A stretch of DNA of 55,673 nt from Oligoflexia bacterium (GCA_020847095.1 JADLCR010000051.1:1-55673), one strand, 5' to 3'. Positions 35,987 to 45,015 are shown, counted from the first letter of the stretch. The notes: a model not told the origin generated them from the letters alone. Made by a program: numbers and translations.

Positions 35987-37358
35987 AAGTATACTCACTC
36001 TGTTTTCTGCCAACATCTTGAGTCAAATCATTCGCTTTTTGACTTTAATTGTCTTAGCTCGAAAACTCGATGCGGATCACTTTGGGTATTTTAACTACGT
36101 GATGGTTTTACTCACCCAGGGCATGCCATTTGTTGAGTTGGGATTAAAAAATTATGGAATTCGAGAGTACGCTTCAGGGAAAAATCCCACGGGGTTGATC
36201 AATCAAATCGCCATGACTCGATTGTTGGCTTTTGGACCGGCAGCCTTATGGATCTTTATCATTTCTGCGGAAGCCTTTGGACCCGATCAAGATTGGATAT
36301 TTTTAAGTACGATGATCGCAGCGCTACTCTTTCAAAATGTTTTGAACCCGGACTATTGGCTGATCGCCAAGGGCAAAATTGCTATAACGGCCCATGCTCA
36401 ATTACTGCAGGCGTTAGTATTTGGGGCTGGAGTCGCGGTATTGTCGTATGGACTACTTCCACTAAAGACGATTGGCGTTTTGTATTTGATGAGCTTTATT
36501 TTGAGTTGGTTGTGGCTCCGGACGTCAGTTGATGAATCTGAAAAAAAGCCTAAGCGTCCGAAGTTCACAGAGTTATGGCTCGTGGTGAAAAATGGATTTC
36601 CATTTCTTTTGGTCATGGTCATAGGCACTTATCAGCTTACCATTGACTTTTTTATTCTGGGGCAAACCGAGCTTAAAGATGATTTAGGTGCGTACGCAGC
36701 GGGAGTTAAATGCGTCGGTATCGCATTGTCCTTGATCAACGCAATCTTTGCGGTGTTTCAGCCAAAATTCGCTCAGCATGCAGAAAATTTTAAGTCTATG
36801 GAGCTTCAGCGACTCTTGCATGCTTCAACGCGACCGGTATGGATCATCATGTCCGGATTGGTACTGGTTTGTTTGAGATTTCCAAATGAGATTCTCACAA
36901 TGACGTTTGGCGAAAAATATTTGGGAGCAAGCTTTGTGTTATTACCCCTTTCTTTAGGTCTTGGTTTTTTTGCCTTAGCACTGGGGCCCACACACACACT
37001 TTATATCTCAAATCGTGCAAAACAAATGGTGGGATTTTCTTTGTCGCATTTGTTGCTCACCGCTCTTTGCGTTTGGGCTGGATTGGTTTTTTATGAAACC
37101 ATTGGGGTCGCTTGGGGAATGGCATTGGGGCAATTATTTTTCATGATCTCGGCCTGGAGGTTTTTTGGATTCAAGGTGCTTCTGTCTATTGATGAATTAG
37201 GCCAGGTGCTACTTCCAGCGGTGTTTTTTCTTTTGCCAAGCGTTTGGCTAAAGGGATTTTGGGGCTTGGCTGCGTCATGCTTTTGCTTTCTCATTGTTCT
37301 CATGGGCACAAAATTTTGGAAACGAGCCTGGTTTAAGGCATTCGTGAGTTTAACGTGA
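35979..37358 (+). CDS. Polysaccharide flippase (Wzx/MATE-like)
   Basis: Starting with GTG at 35979, the protein has 459 residues and about twelve hydrophobic segments, beginning L-F-S-A-N-I-L-S-Q-I-I-R-F, the pattern of oligosaccharide flippases that move lipid-linked glycans across the inner membrane. The frame is open 75 bases further upstream, inside the metallophosphoesterase gene, which I reject as start. It overlaps the preceding gene by eight and the glycosyltransferase gene by four bases (GTGA), so the three are likely one operon for a cell-surface glycan. Confidence 0.87.
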   Translation: MLKSILTLFSANILSQIIRFLTLIVLARKLDADHFGYFNYVMVLLTQGMPFVELGLKNYGIREYASGKNPTGLINQIAMTRLLAFGPAALWIFIISAEAFGPDQDWIFLSTMIAALLFQNVLNPDYWLIAKGKIAITAHAQLLQALVFGAGVAVLSYGLLPLKTIGVLYLMSFILSWLWLRTSVDESEKKPKRPKFTELWLVVKNGFPFLLVMVIGTYQLTIDFFILGQTELKDDLGAYAAGVKCVGIALSLINAIFAVFQPKFAQHAENFKSMELQRLLHASTRPVWIIMSGLVLVCLRFPNEILTMTFGEKYLGASFVLLPLSLGLGFFALALGPTHTLYISNRAKQMVGFSLSHLLLTALCVWAGLVFYETIGVAWGMALGQLFFMISAWRFFGFKVLLSIDELGQVLLPAVFFLLPSVWLKGFWGLAASCFCFLIVLMGTKFWKRAWFKAFVSLT

Positions 37359-38341
37359 AGTGGTTGATTTGGGCCAATATTGATCTCGAAAATAGTCTTG
37401 GTGGCGTTGAAGTTCACTGCCGAAGCGTCAAGAGAGAACTTGCAGTTCTTGGCGAAGAGGTTGCATGGAGCTGGAAAGAAGACGACTTAAATCACTGGGG
37501 CTTTGAAGTTGTGGTGACTCACGGAAGTTTAACATCGTGGAAGGCCTTAACGCTTTTAAAGAACCGTCCATCGAATATCGTTTGGCTTCATGTACTTCAC
37601 GGCAGCACCTTTGATCGCATGTCGGCCATGGGCGAGTGGACTTGGCCAGGCGGCTATTTGGCATATGGGCGCGAGATGTTTGCGACCTATTATTGTGATG
37701 GGCTTGCTGCGGTTTATGGTGAGATTAGCTTTCTTGATTTTTTAAAGAGGGGGAACCGGCCTTTTTCGGTCATTGGTAACGGTTGGGATTCGGGAGCCAA
37801 GAAAGAAGTTTCCAAGACGGAGAAACGAGGACATTGGGCTTTTGTTGGGCGAGGACTTGATCCCGTTAAAGGAGTCGATTTGATCGAAGAAATCATCGGC
37901 TATGATCGGTCAATCCGGATTGATGCGATTCCTGGCGATGGTTTTACCGATAACATTCAAACTCGATGCCTTGGAAAAATGAGTAACGAGCAGGTGGTGG
38001 AGCATTTGGAGAAATCAAAAGGGCTCATTCTTCCCTCATATTTTGAAGCCATGCCCCTTGTTATTTTAGAAGCATTGGCCTTTGGGATTCCAGTGGTAGC
38101 GGCCAATGTGGGTGGAATTAGAACATTGAATTCTTCGCTCAAAGGATTGTTTAGATTAGATATTCGCGATGCGAAACTTTGGTGTGAAGTGATCAATGAA
38201 GCAAGTCTTCAAGACCAAGGTCAGGATCGAATTGAGCGGGCAATGTGGAATCGGCGCCTATTACGCACTTGGAACCAAGTGGCTCAGGACATGAAGAGTC
38301 TATGCCAAGCAGTTCTCGATCAACGTCGTAAGACGAATTAA
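37355..38341 (+). CDS. GT4-type glycosyltransferase
   Basis: A 328-residue glycosyltransferase with a GTG start that overlaps the flippase stop. The C-terminal Rossmann half shows G-R-G-L-D-P-V-K-G-V-D-L (about 170-181) and the E-x7-E motif in F-E-A-M-P-L-V-I-L-E-A (about 230-240), which mark retaining GT-B enzymes of family GT4. It is shorter than the usual 370-400 residues because its N-terminal half is compact. The sugar is unknown; it probably builds the glycan exported by the flippase. Confidence 0.9.
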   Translation: MKWLIWANIDLENSLGGVEVHCRSVKRELAVLGEEVAWSWKEDDLNHWGFEVVVTHGSLTSWKALTLLKNRPSNIVWLHVLHGSTFDRMSAMGEWTWPGGYLAYGREMFATYYCDGLAAVYGEISFLDFLKRGNRPFSVIGNGWDSGAKKEVSKTEKRGHWAFVGRGLDPVKGVDLIEEIIGYDRSIRIDAIPGDGFTDNIQTRCLGKMSNEQVVEHLEKSKGLILPSYFEAMPLVILEALAFGIPVVAANVGGIRTLNSSLKGLFRLDIRDAKLWCEVINEASLQDQGQDRIERAMWNRRLLRTWNQVAQDMKSLCQAVLDQRRKTN

Positions 38342-38366
38342 GTTAAAAAATCCGATATCTTACGTG

Positions 38367-40193
38367 ATGAGCACTGACTTAAATTCGGAGCCCCAGGCCT
38401 CCGATAAAAAGATCATTTTTTTGCTTAATGACGAGCGCAATGTGCGTTCTGTGTTAAAGCATTTGCAGGGAGTCGGATATGAAATTCGAATTGCTCATCA
38501 TTTGGGTGAACTTATAAAGAGTCTAGAAATTTTCGAACCACGCGCGATTATGATGAGTTGGAATCTCAAGCGCACGAACGTCAGACTCATGTATAAACTT
38601 CTATCCGAAAAATTAGGAATTCCTTGCATTGTTTTTGCGGAAGAGTTGGGTACGAAAACAGCAGTCACCCTCATGAATAGCGGGATTCTAAATCATATGT
38701 TGGCCCCGGTTAGTGGCGGAGCCGTTCATACAAAAATCGAAGCGCTCTTGCATGGGCCCGTTGAATCAAAATCCGATGTCTTTCATTTTGATAAACTCAT
38801 AGTCGTTCAACCAGATGATATTCCCGGAAGTACGAGCTGGGAATTGGCGCAAAATCAAAAGATTACAATTGGTGAGCATACTATTTGGCGCGGAACCTAC
38901 CATGACAAGAAAACCCAAACTAAAAAGATGTATTATTTCAAAGGCCCACAAGCTCCGAGTTTTGATGATGATACAAAAAAATGGTCCGGATTTGAAAATG
39001 GGTCAGGCCCGATTTTGATGCAAGAACGGCCGCAATCGGATGCCTTCAATATGATTCAGTCTCAGGCGGAATCAAAGATCTTAAACGCTATTCAAGAGGG
39101 AACTGTTCAAAAAGAATTTAAAGTCGTTCAATCGTCTCAAATAGGTTCTAGAGGTAAAACCAACTGGAAAGAGGCGGTTCAACAGTTAAAAACTTTATAT
39201 CATTCAGAATCTTCCCACCAGCACGGCTCGTCGGGGGAATCGCTCTTTCATAACCCCTCTCACGATGAACCCGCTCATGATATCGAATCTACAAAGACTC
39301 AAGTGTCGGTTAAGAATTTAGAGGGCGCTCAAGAACTATCCAACGAATTCAACCATGACCCCGTAACAGAAGGAAGTGACTCAACTCATGAAGGCTCAAA
39401 CCCGGGGATTGTTATTTCGAAATCCACTGATGGAGCACAGCAAGGATTAAATCAGGGTCAATCAAGTTTAACCGGATCGGGACTTAAAATTATTGATTCT
39501 GACCATGCGTCGTTAGGTCCTTCAGAAGACAAAAAGAAAAGTATTTTGGAAGAAGCCTGTTCAAAGGCCTTTCAAGGTGGACCCTCAGCTATTCCGGAGG
39601 GTGATTACTTTTTGCATGTGACGCACTTAAAGACGTCTCGATTTTGCGGGTTTATTATTTTGGGGTTAGCCGCTAAGAACGATCAATCATCAGCTCGATC
39701 ATTTTCGGATTCTCTTGAGGGGCAATTGAAGACCCTTGGGGAACCTCTTTTAGAATCTTGTATTTGGGGAACTGGGTGGCGTCCCTTGGGGCAGTGGAAT
39801 TTGAGTCTCTTACGGCAAAGTCAATTTGCACTCGAGGGGCAATTGAGTGGTCAAAACGCCTACTGCTGGTTTATTCAGTCAGACGTCAAGGCTCAGATGG
39901 CAGAAGCCACGACCTCTGAGACCATACAGAAAAATCTCAAACCTCTTGATGTGATCAAAAATCTCAGACCCAACGTGACCGTCGATTTTGATGTTTACCT
40001 TGATCTTGAGATTAATAAGAAGACGATTCACTATCTTAAAAGCGGGACCATTTTAACTGAAAAGGCATTTGAAAAATTATCCAAGCATAAAACTCATTTG
40101 GTTTATCTGCCTGCCGATCAAGCGGGTGCTTTTTGGGAATACTTCTTCTTCAATTTTATTATTTCGGTTGGATCTGGAGTTGATGCCGCCTAA
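38367..40193 (+). CDS. Pseudo-receiver protein with a C-terminal helical cap
   Basis: A 608-residue protein (ATG 38367; a GTG lies one codon upstream). Residues 14-130 look like a response-regulator receiver, but the phosphoacceptor position holds S64 (M-M-S-W-N-L instead of L-L-D-W-N-L) and the conserved Lys-Pro is A113-P114, so phosphorylation is unlikely. The middle (about 240-390) is Ser/Asp/Gly-rich and probably disordered. The C-terminus (about 530-600) has V-D-F-D-V-Y-L-D-L near its start, recalling the N-terminal domain that precedes some HD-GYP proteins. No enzyme domain is visible. Its last 35 bases overlap the convergent deacetylase gene. Confidence 0.72.
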   Translation: MSTDLNSEPQASDKKIIFLLNDERNVRSVLKHLQGVGYEIRIAHHLGELIKSLEIFEPRAIMMSWNLKRTNVRLMYKLLSEKLGIPCIVFAEELGTKTAVTLMNSGILNHMLAPVSGGAVHTKIEALLHGPVESKSDVFHFDKLIVVQPDDIPGSTSWELAQNQKITIGEHTIWRGTYHDKKTQTKKMYYFKGPQAPSFDDDTKKWSGFENGSGPILMQERPQSDAFNMIQSQAESKILNAIQEGTVQKEFKVVQSSQIGSRGKTNWKEAVQQLKTLYHSESSHQHGSSGESLFHNPSHDEPAHDIESTKTQVSVKNLEGAQELSNEFNHDPVTEGSDSTHEGSNPGIVISKSTDGAQQGLNQGQSSLTGSGLKIIDSDHASLGPSEDKKKSILEEACSKAFQGGPSAIPEGDYFLHVTHLKTSRFCGFIILGLAAKNDQSSARSFSDSLEGQLKTLGEPLLESCIWGTGWRPLGQWNLSLLRQSQFALEGQLSGQNAYCWFIQSDVKAQMAEATTSETIQKNLKPLDVIKNLRPNVTVDFDVYLDLEINKKTIHYLKSGTILTEKAFEKLSKHKTHLVYLPADQAGAFWEYFFFNFIISVGSGVDAA

Positions 40194-41211
40194 TAGTACG
40201 TTCCTGGGCAGCAAGCGCGTCGTAAAGAGTGACGATTTTGTAACCATCTTTAATGAGCCTTGGAATAATACGTTCAATGGCCAAGACCGTTTGAGCGTGG
40301 ATATCGTGAAATAGAATGATACCTCGATTTTTAAATGAGTCGAGTTGACTAAAAACTCGCTTCTCAATGCTCTCGGGATTTTTATCTGCCCAGTCAAGGG
40401 AGTCCACAAGCCAGACGACATGATTGAGTTTAGAGATCGCGCAGATCTGATTCTGACATGATTCGCCTACGGGATAGCTTTTGATAATATCTAATACTCT
40501 CCGGCTACGGGCTCCGTAAGGTGCACGGAAGAACTCATTGGCCACGATTTTTCTTAATTGATGAGGAAAGAGGGCTGCGAAAAAAAGTTGGAACTGGTCA
40601 TTCCAAAATCCGGGGCCTCCGAGTGTTTGATTGAGAAACTGTTGGACGCCTTCAATCTGCGAGCGAATTTCGGGCTCATCCATTTTGGTCAAGTTCTTGT
40701 GACTGACGGAGTGATTTGCAACTAAGAATCCTAAGTCTCTCAGGCTTTGTGTGTGTCCCGGAAATTTCACCCCTTCTTCACCGACCTGAAAAAACGCCCC
40801 GGGGGCTCCCCAATGCTTGAGGATCGAAGCGACTTCTAATGTTCTCGTCTCGTGGGGACCGTCGTCAAAAGTCAAAACGACTTCGTAAGGCTGAAGTTCT
40901 CGACCGCTTAGTTCATTTGAAGCGAAGTAGCGAAAATCCGCTTCCGTAAGGCCCAATGGGTTTTTCGTCTTTAAGGCTTCTTCTAGTTCAGCTCTTGAGG
41001 CTGAATCGCCTAAGGCTTTTAGATTGTAGAGACGTAATAAAGTTTGGTGAAGGGGGCCCGCTTGCTTGGCTTCCGCTTGGTGATCTGCCGCGTCGAGAAG
41101 GCTTTCGATGGCATAATCGTAGAACAATTGAGCCGAAGTTCTTTTACACTGTGCGCCATTTGGAATTAGTAGCAACGCTAAAGCAAAGGTCCAAAAACTA
41201 AGCTGTTTCAA
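40159..41211 (-). CDS. Polysaccharide deacetylase (NodB domain)
   Basis: A 350-residue secreted enzyme with a signal peptide (L-S-F-W-T-F-A-L-A-L-L-L-I-P) and a NodB domain: T-F-D-D-G-P (metal ligands), A-N-H-S-V-S-H, R-A-P-Y-G, V-D-S-L-D-W and I-L-F-H-D-I-H, all motifs intact. It would remove N-acetyl groups from chitin-like or peptidoglycan sugars in the periplasm. A helical domain of about 85 residues precedes the catalytic part. In predatory bacteria such enzymes modify prey or own peptidoglycan; that link is only inference. The gene converges on the pseudo-receiver gene with a 35-base overlap. Confidence 0.9.
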   Translation of the reverse strand: MKQLSFWTFALALLLIPNGAQCKRTSAQLFYDYAIESLLDAADHQAEAKQAGPLHQTLLRLYNLKALGDSASRAELEEALKTKNPLGLTEADFRYFASNELSGRELQPYEVVLTFDDGPHETRTLEVASILKHWGAPGAFFQVGEEGVKFPGHTQSLRDLGFLVANHSVSHKNLTKMDEPEIRSQIEGVQQFLNQTLGGPGFWNDQFQLFFAALFPHQLRKIVANEFFRAPYGARSRRVLDIIKSYPVGESCQNQICAISKLNHVVWLVDSLDWADKNPESIEKRVFSQLDSFKNRGIILFHDIHAQTVLAIERIIPRLIKDGYKIVTLYDALAAQERTIRRHQLQIQPK

Positions 41212-41297
41212 ATCGGTCCCCCTTTGAATTTTACCCTCACAAAAGAATTATGTTTTTACTTGAGTATTTCAACTCAAATTCGTCGCAGGAGTTTAAA

Positions 41298-41325
41298 TTG
41301 ACAGTCCAGAAAATCGAGCCATAAT
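41298..41325 (+). promoter_or_regulatory. Sigma70-type promoter of the E1 operon
   Basis: TTGACA (41298-41303) and CATAAT (41320-41325) are 16 bp apart. The predicted start of transcription (about 41332) is within two bases of the GTG start codon at 41334, implying a leaderless mRNA. Confidence 0.7.
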
Positions 41326-41333
41326 GACCCCTT

Positions 41334-42320
41334 GTGAACGAGAAAATTCCTTTAAAAAAGATCCATGAACTCATGGTGAAAAGTCGCGTCCTCGAGGAAC
41401 GGCTCATCAAGATTTATAAATCTGGTGAGGGGTTCTTTTGGATTGGAGGACCAGGGCAAGAGGCCTTTGATGTCTGCCTTGGCCTTCAGTTAAAAAAAGG
41501 GCGAGGGAATCAATTTGACTGGTTTCATGGGCACTACCGGTCAACGCCTGTGTTGGTGGCAATGGGGATGGAAATGATTGAAGGCGTTCGCATGATGAAG
41601 AATCTGGCGACTGACCGCTCATCCCATGGCCGCAACTTTTGCAATCACTATGGATTTCCTGAATGGAACGTGGCCCCCATTTCGTCTCCGATTGAAGTGC
41701 AGTATTCAATCGCTATCGGTACTGCTTGGGCCCAACGAGCGGAGAAAACTCAAGGGATTACCGTAGTCACTGGAGGAGATGCGGGGACGGCCGAAGGTGA
41801 TTTTGCCTCGTGCTTAGTTTGGTCAAGCCGTCCTGGTTCTGAGCTTCCCTTACTTATTTTGGTTGAAGATAATCGCTGGGGGATTTCTACGGCCGCTGAA
41901 ACCCAACACGGGGACAAGCATATTGCGGATCGAGGAAAAGCCTTCGGCATGAAAACCATGATTGTTGACGGTAACAATGCTGAAGAATCGTGGAATGCGA
42001 TTGCCGAAGCTGTTGATTATGTACGCACCAAGCGCAAGCCCCTTTTGTTGCAAGCTAATGTTTCGAGGCTCTATGGGCACTCTTCGGCCTCCGGAGCTAG
42101 TTTTGTGACTAATGAAACTGATCCAATCAAGATTCTTGAAGATCAGCTTATGAAAGAAAAGATTCTCACAGAAAAGCAAATCAAAGCCATTTGGGAGAAG
42201 TTTCAAGAAAGTAGCATGAACGCTCTAAATCTTGCGAGAACGGAGCCGCAGCCTACGGCAGAGTCCGTTTGGGACTATGTTTACGCCGGAAATGAAAACG
42301 CCGACTGGAGAAAGTTTTAG
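41334..42320 (+). CDS. 2-oxoacid dehydrogenase E1 component, alpha subunit
   Basis: A 328-residue thiamine-diphosphate-binding subunit. The motif G-D-A-G-T-A-E-G-D-F (about 145-154) followed by D-N-R-W-G-I-S-T (about 182-189) is the cofactor-binding pattern of E1 alpha. The start is GTG at 41334, without a ribosome site. The beta subunit follows after two bases. No E2 or E3 gene is nearby, so the core of the complex must be encoded elsewhere. Pyruvate or branched-chain keto acids are possible substrates; sequence does not settle it. Confidence 0.9.
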   Translation: MNEKIPLKKIHELMVKSRVLEERLIKIYKSGEGFFWIGGPGQEAFDVCLGLQLKKGRGNQFDWFHGHYRSTPVLVAMGMEMIEGVRMMKNLATDRSSHGRNFCNHYGFPEWNVAPISSPIEVQYSIAIGTAWAQRAEKTQGITVVTGGDAGTAEGDFASCLVWSSRPGSELPLLILVEDNRWGISTAAETQHGDKHIADRGKAFGMKTMIVDGNNAEESWNAIAEAVDYVRTKRKPLLLQANVSRLYGHSSASGASFVTNETDPIKILEDQLMKEKILTEKQIKAIWEKFQESSMNALNLARTEPQPTAESVWDYVYAGNENADWRKF

Positions 42321-42322
42321 CT

Positions 42323-43378
42323 ATGGCTAATATGGCTCAGGCCATTCGCATGGCGCTTCATTATGGGGAATCGCACCTAGGATTAAAAGACATCTTTGGC
42401 GAAGATGTGGGACCACCACTGGGTGGGGTTTTCACAGCCACTCAGGGTTTGACGACAACCTGGAATTCTCCTTTGGATGAACGCGGGATTATCGGAATGG
42501 GAATCGGCATTGCCATGACGGGGCGCCGTTGTGTGGCGGAGATTCAATTCTGCGATTATATTTTTAATACAATCGATCTTTTGAAAATTGCCGGAAATAC
42601 TTGCTGGGCCACTTATGGACAGTTTCCTATTCCACTGGTGGTGATGACTCCTGTGGGATCAGGCATACGAGGATCGATTTACCATAGTCATAGTTTTGAT
42701 TCATGGGCGACGAGGCTTCCCGGTTGGAAAATGGTGATGCCTTCGAATCCGCTAGATGCCTATGGACTCATGCTGGCGGCCCTAAAAGATCAAAATCCCG
42801 TTTTATACATGAAGCCTAAAGCGCTGTTGCGTGTAAAGGGAGAAGAGCTCATTCCGGGTGAGCCTTCCGACGAAAAAGAGTTACGCTCGATGATCGATGC
42901 ACCCCTGGGGGATCGATCTCAATGGAAGCCGCAGTGGCCGGATCTGAAAGAGTATGTGGTGCCCATCGGAAAGGGTAAACGCCTGCGCGAAGGTCAAAAC
43001 GGAACCGTTGTGACTTGGGGACGAATGGTGCCATTGACCCTTCAGGCCGCACAAAGCCTTGAGACCCAAGGAATAAGTTTTGATGTGATTGATCTTCGTT
43101 CGCTATATCCCTACGACTGGTCGATGATCAAAGAAAGTGTCATGAAAACCAAGCGGGTTTTGTTCATTAACGAAGACACCGAAGTGACCAACTTTGGCGA
43201 GCATCTATTAAGGCGCAGTATCGAAGAATTGTTTTATCACCTCGAGGCAAGGCCTCGGGTTTTAGCGGGTAAACATTTGCCAGGAATTGGATTGAATCCC
43301 GTTCTTGAAGATAATAGCGTTCCGCAACTCCACGATATCATTCATGAGCTGAAAGAATTGGCCTCTGAAGTTCCATAA
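42323..43378 (+). CDS. 2-oxoacid dehydrogenase E1 component, beta subunit
   Basis: A 351-residue partner of the alpha subunit, with the transketolase-like pyrimidine domain in the first half (G-E-D-V-G near 26, A-E-I-Q-F-C-D-Y near 72-79) and a C-terminal domain with V-T-W-G-R-M-V-P-L-T-L and F-D-V-I-D-L-R-S-L-Y-P-Y-D, the end-domain hallmark. Together they form the decarboxylating heterotetramer. It starts with ATG two bases after the alpha stop, so the two are co-translated. Confidence 0.92.
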   Translation: MANMAQAIRMALHYGESHLGLKDIFGEDVGPPLGGVFTATQGLTTTWNSPLDERGIIGMGIGIAMTGRRCVAEIQFCDYIFNTIDLLKIAGNTCWATYGQFPIPLVVMTPVGSGIRGSIYHSHSFDSWATRLPGWKMVMPSNPLDAYGLMLAALKDQNPVLYMKPKALLRVKGEELIPGEPSDEKELRSMIDAPLGDRSQWKPQWPDLKEYVVPIGKGKRLREGQNGTVVTWGRMVPLTLQAAQSLETQGISFDVIDLRSLYPYDWSMIKESVMKTKRVLFINEDTEVTNFGEHLLRRSIEELFYHLEARPRVLAGKHLPGIGLNPVLEDNSVPQLHDIIHELKELASEVP

Positions 43379-43401
43379 CAATTAACGATAAGGAGACGAT
43401 C

Positions 43402-43788
43402 ATGAAGTTGTTATTCGCTTTTGCCGTCTTGTGGTCAGCCGGAGCATGGGCCGATAAGGCGTCTGAATGCACCAGACTCTGGGCACTTGAAAAAGAACTC
43501 GGTTGCCCCCAAATGCCAGCGGATTTTCAGGGCGGACCTGCCGTTAAGGCAGAGCTAGTCTCGGAAACAAACGATTTTGGCCCATCAAAATGTGTTCCAG
43601 CCTCAGATCAGGGCGACGAAAAGAAGTCTCTTAAAAAGGAATGCGATGATTGGATCAAGGAACAAAAATCCGATCTCAAATCAGATTACAAGACCGGAAA
43701 ATGTAATATTACCTGTGGCCCGTGCCCAGATCAGCCTGGGTTAAAGCAATGCACCGGCAAGGGTGAGGTGAAGCATCTCGTTCGATAA
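43402..43788 (+). CDS. Small secreted Cys-rich protein
   Basis: A 128-residue protein with a signal peptide (L-L-F-A-F-A-V-L-W-S-A-G-A-W-A, cleavage probably before D18). Seven Cys remain, with C-N-I-T-C-G-P-C near 101-108 near the C-terminus, likely as disulfides. A Lys-rich central region is probably helical. No known family is recognised. It has a good ribosome site (ATAAGGAGACG) and is followed by a strong hairpin terminator, so it may be the last gene of the E1 transcript or stand alone. Confidence 0.78.
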   Translation: MKLLFAFAVLWSAGAWADKASECTRLWALEKELGCPQMPADFQGGPAVKAELVSETNDFGPSKCVPASDQGDEKKSLKKECDDWIKEQKSDLKSDYKTGKCNITCGPCPDQPGLKQCTGKGEVKHLVR

Positions 43789-43810
43789 CCCGATCGGCGT
43801 AAGGTAAAAA

Positions 43811-43840
43811 AAAGGCCAGGATTTCTCCTGGCCTTTTATT
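43811..43840. terminator. Bidirectional intrinsic terminator
   Basis: GGCCAGGA (43814-43821) and TCCTGGCC (43826-43833) form an 8-bp GC-rich stem with a 4-base loop, with a T-rich tract on the right and an A tract on the left. It can end both the rightward secreted-protein gene and the leftward SWIB gene. Confidence 0.88.
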
Positions 43841-43857
43841 TTTGATCAAAATAACAA

Positions 43858-44148
43858 TCAGCTTAAATGCTTGCTAACGTATTTTGTCATCTCAAACATG
43901 GAGACTTGTTTTTTGCCTCCAAAAATGGGTTTGAGATTATCGTCAGCATTGATCATGCGGCGATTTTTTGCATCTTGAAGTTTGTGCTTACGGATGTAAG
44001 CCCATAGCTTCTTAACGACTTCCGTACGAGGAATCGCTTTTGATCCGACCACTTCTGACAGCTGGGCGCTCGGAGTTAGAGGTTTCATAAATGCGCTGTT
44101 AACTTTGCGCTTGGTGGTCTTCTTTGCCTTCTTTGCTTTTTTTGCCAT
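43858..44148 (-). CDS. SWIB/MDM2-domain protein
   Basis: The start at 44148 follows CGGAGGAACACTC and gives 96 residues; the frame is open 36 bases further upstream. The N-terminus is very Lys-rich (AKKAKKAKKTTKRK), likely DNA-binding. The rest is a complete SWIB domain: P-L-T-P-S-A-Q-L-S-E-V-V-G at its start, then A-I-P-R-T-E-V-V-K-K-L-W-A-Y-I-R-K-H-K-L-Q-D and a hydrophobic end. In eukaryotes the fold occurs in chromatin-remodelling complexes; bacterial copies are presumed nucleoid proteins, but their role is unproven. Confidence 0.92.
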   Translation of the reverse strand: MAKKAKKAKKTTKRKVNSAFMKPLTPSAQLSEVVGSKAIPRTEVVKKLWAYIRKHKLQDAKNRRMINADDNLKPIFGGKKQVSMFEMTKYVSKHLS

Positions 44149-44255
44149 GAGTGTTCCTCCGTTTAAATTAACTTTTTTAGGCAACTTGATAACTCAATCA
44201 AAGACCGCATTTGCATTCTGTGCAACAAAAAAATCGGTTTTCTCGAGGGGAAATC

Positions 44256-44287
44256 GAAAAAAAACACCATTTTCCGAGGGAAAATGG
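44256..44287 (-). terminator. Intrinsic terminator of the PilZ gene
   Basis: CCATTTTCC (44267-44275) and GGAAAATGG (44279-44287) form a perfect 9-bp stem with a 3-base loop. The A-rich tract at 44256-44264 gives a T run after the hairpin on the minus strand, next to the PilZ stop. Confidence 0.83.
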
Positions 44288-44289
44288 GC

Positions 44290-44919
44290 TTATTTGTCTC
44301 TTTTTTGCTTGGGATTCGTCTTTATGACTTTATCGAAGAAGCCTTCGGCAAACGTGGGCTCCCGCTCGGGGAGAGAAAAATTAGTCGAATCGAAATTTGA
44401 CCAAAGCAGATAGGCACCGGTTCCCAGGGCGACGAGAAGAACAAGGGTTGCAATGATCGATTGGCCGTGGCGATAGATCCAGCCGTTTTTCCATTGATTG
44501 CGCGCTTGTTCGCGTTGGTAGCGAAGGCGCTCATTGTAAAAAGCGTGTCCTAAGGCGTTATTGAGTATGCGACGGTAGGGTTTGGGAAGTTTGAAAAAGG
44601 CCACTCCCACTTTAACCGTGTCAGGAAACCTTGCCCAGTTAGTCCCTTTAGAGGGTTCTTCAATTCGAATGACTTTACCCAGACAGGCGATTTGCATGGA
44701 GCCCATAGGCGAAAAGTCCATTTTAATGACTTCTCCTACTTGGGGGGCTAGTTTGAGCGATGTTAAGAAGGCTACTCCAGACTCAGAAATATCGTACATA
44801 TAGGTCGTAGAAATGCGGCCAGCCCGCCTTGAGACAAAGCGGATGACCTTCACATCTTCGTGTCGGAGGCGGTATCGAGGCGAGCCTCGACGACTGGTTT
44901 TTTCTGCGGTCTGGGACAT
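44290..44919 (-). CDS. PilZ-domain membrane protein
   Basis: A 209-residue protein with a PilZ domain (about 10-120): R-Y-R-L-R at 15-19, then D-I-S-E-S-G-V-A-F at 43-51, the cyclic di-GMP-binding pattern (R-x3-R and D-x-S-x2-G). A transmembrane helix follows near 153-170. It may sense the cyclic di-GMP made by enzymes such as the one at 3365. The output is unknown; the C-terminal tail after the membrane helix is short and polar. Confidence 0.88.
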   Translation of the reverse strand: MSQTAEKTSRRGSPRYRLRHEDVKVIRFVSRRAGRISTTYMYDISESGVAFLTSLKLAPQVGEVIKMDFSPMGSMQIACLGKVIRIEEPSKGTNWARFPDTVKVGVAFFKLPKPYRRILNNALGHAFYNERLRYQREQARNQWKNGWIYRHGQSIIATLVLLVALGTGAYLLWSNFDSTNFSLPEREPTFAEGFFDKVIKTNPKQKRDK

Positions 44920-44985
44920 TTGAACTCCGAACCTATTCTCAATTGCTTTTCGGACTTATTTGAAATTAGGCCAAGGGCTAAGGAT

Positions 44986-45015
44986 AAAAAAACTCCCCCG
45001 TTTATCGGGGGAGTT
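44986..45015 (-). terminator. Intrinsic terminator of glutamine synthetase
   Basis: AACTCCCCCG (44991-45000) and CGGGGGAGTT (45006-45015) form a perfect 10-bp stem with loop TTTAT. The adjoining A run becomes a T run after the hairpin on the minus strand. Confidence 0.88.
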
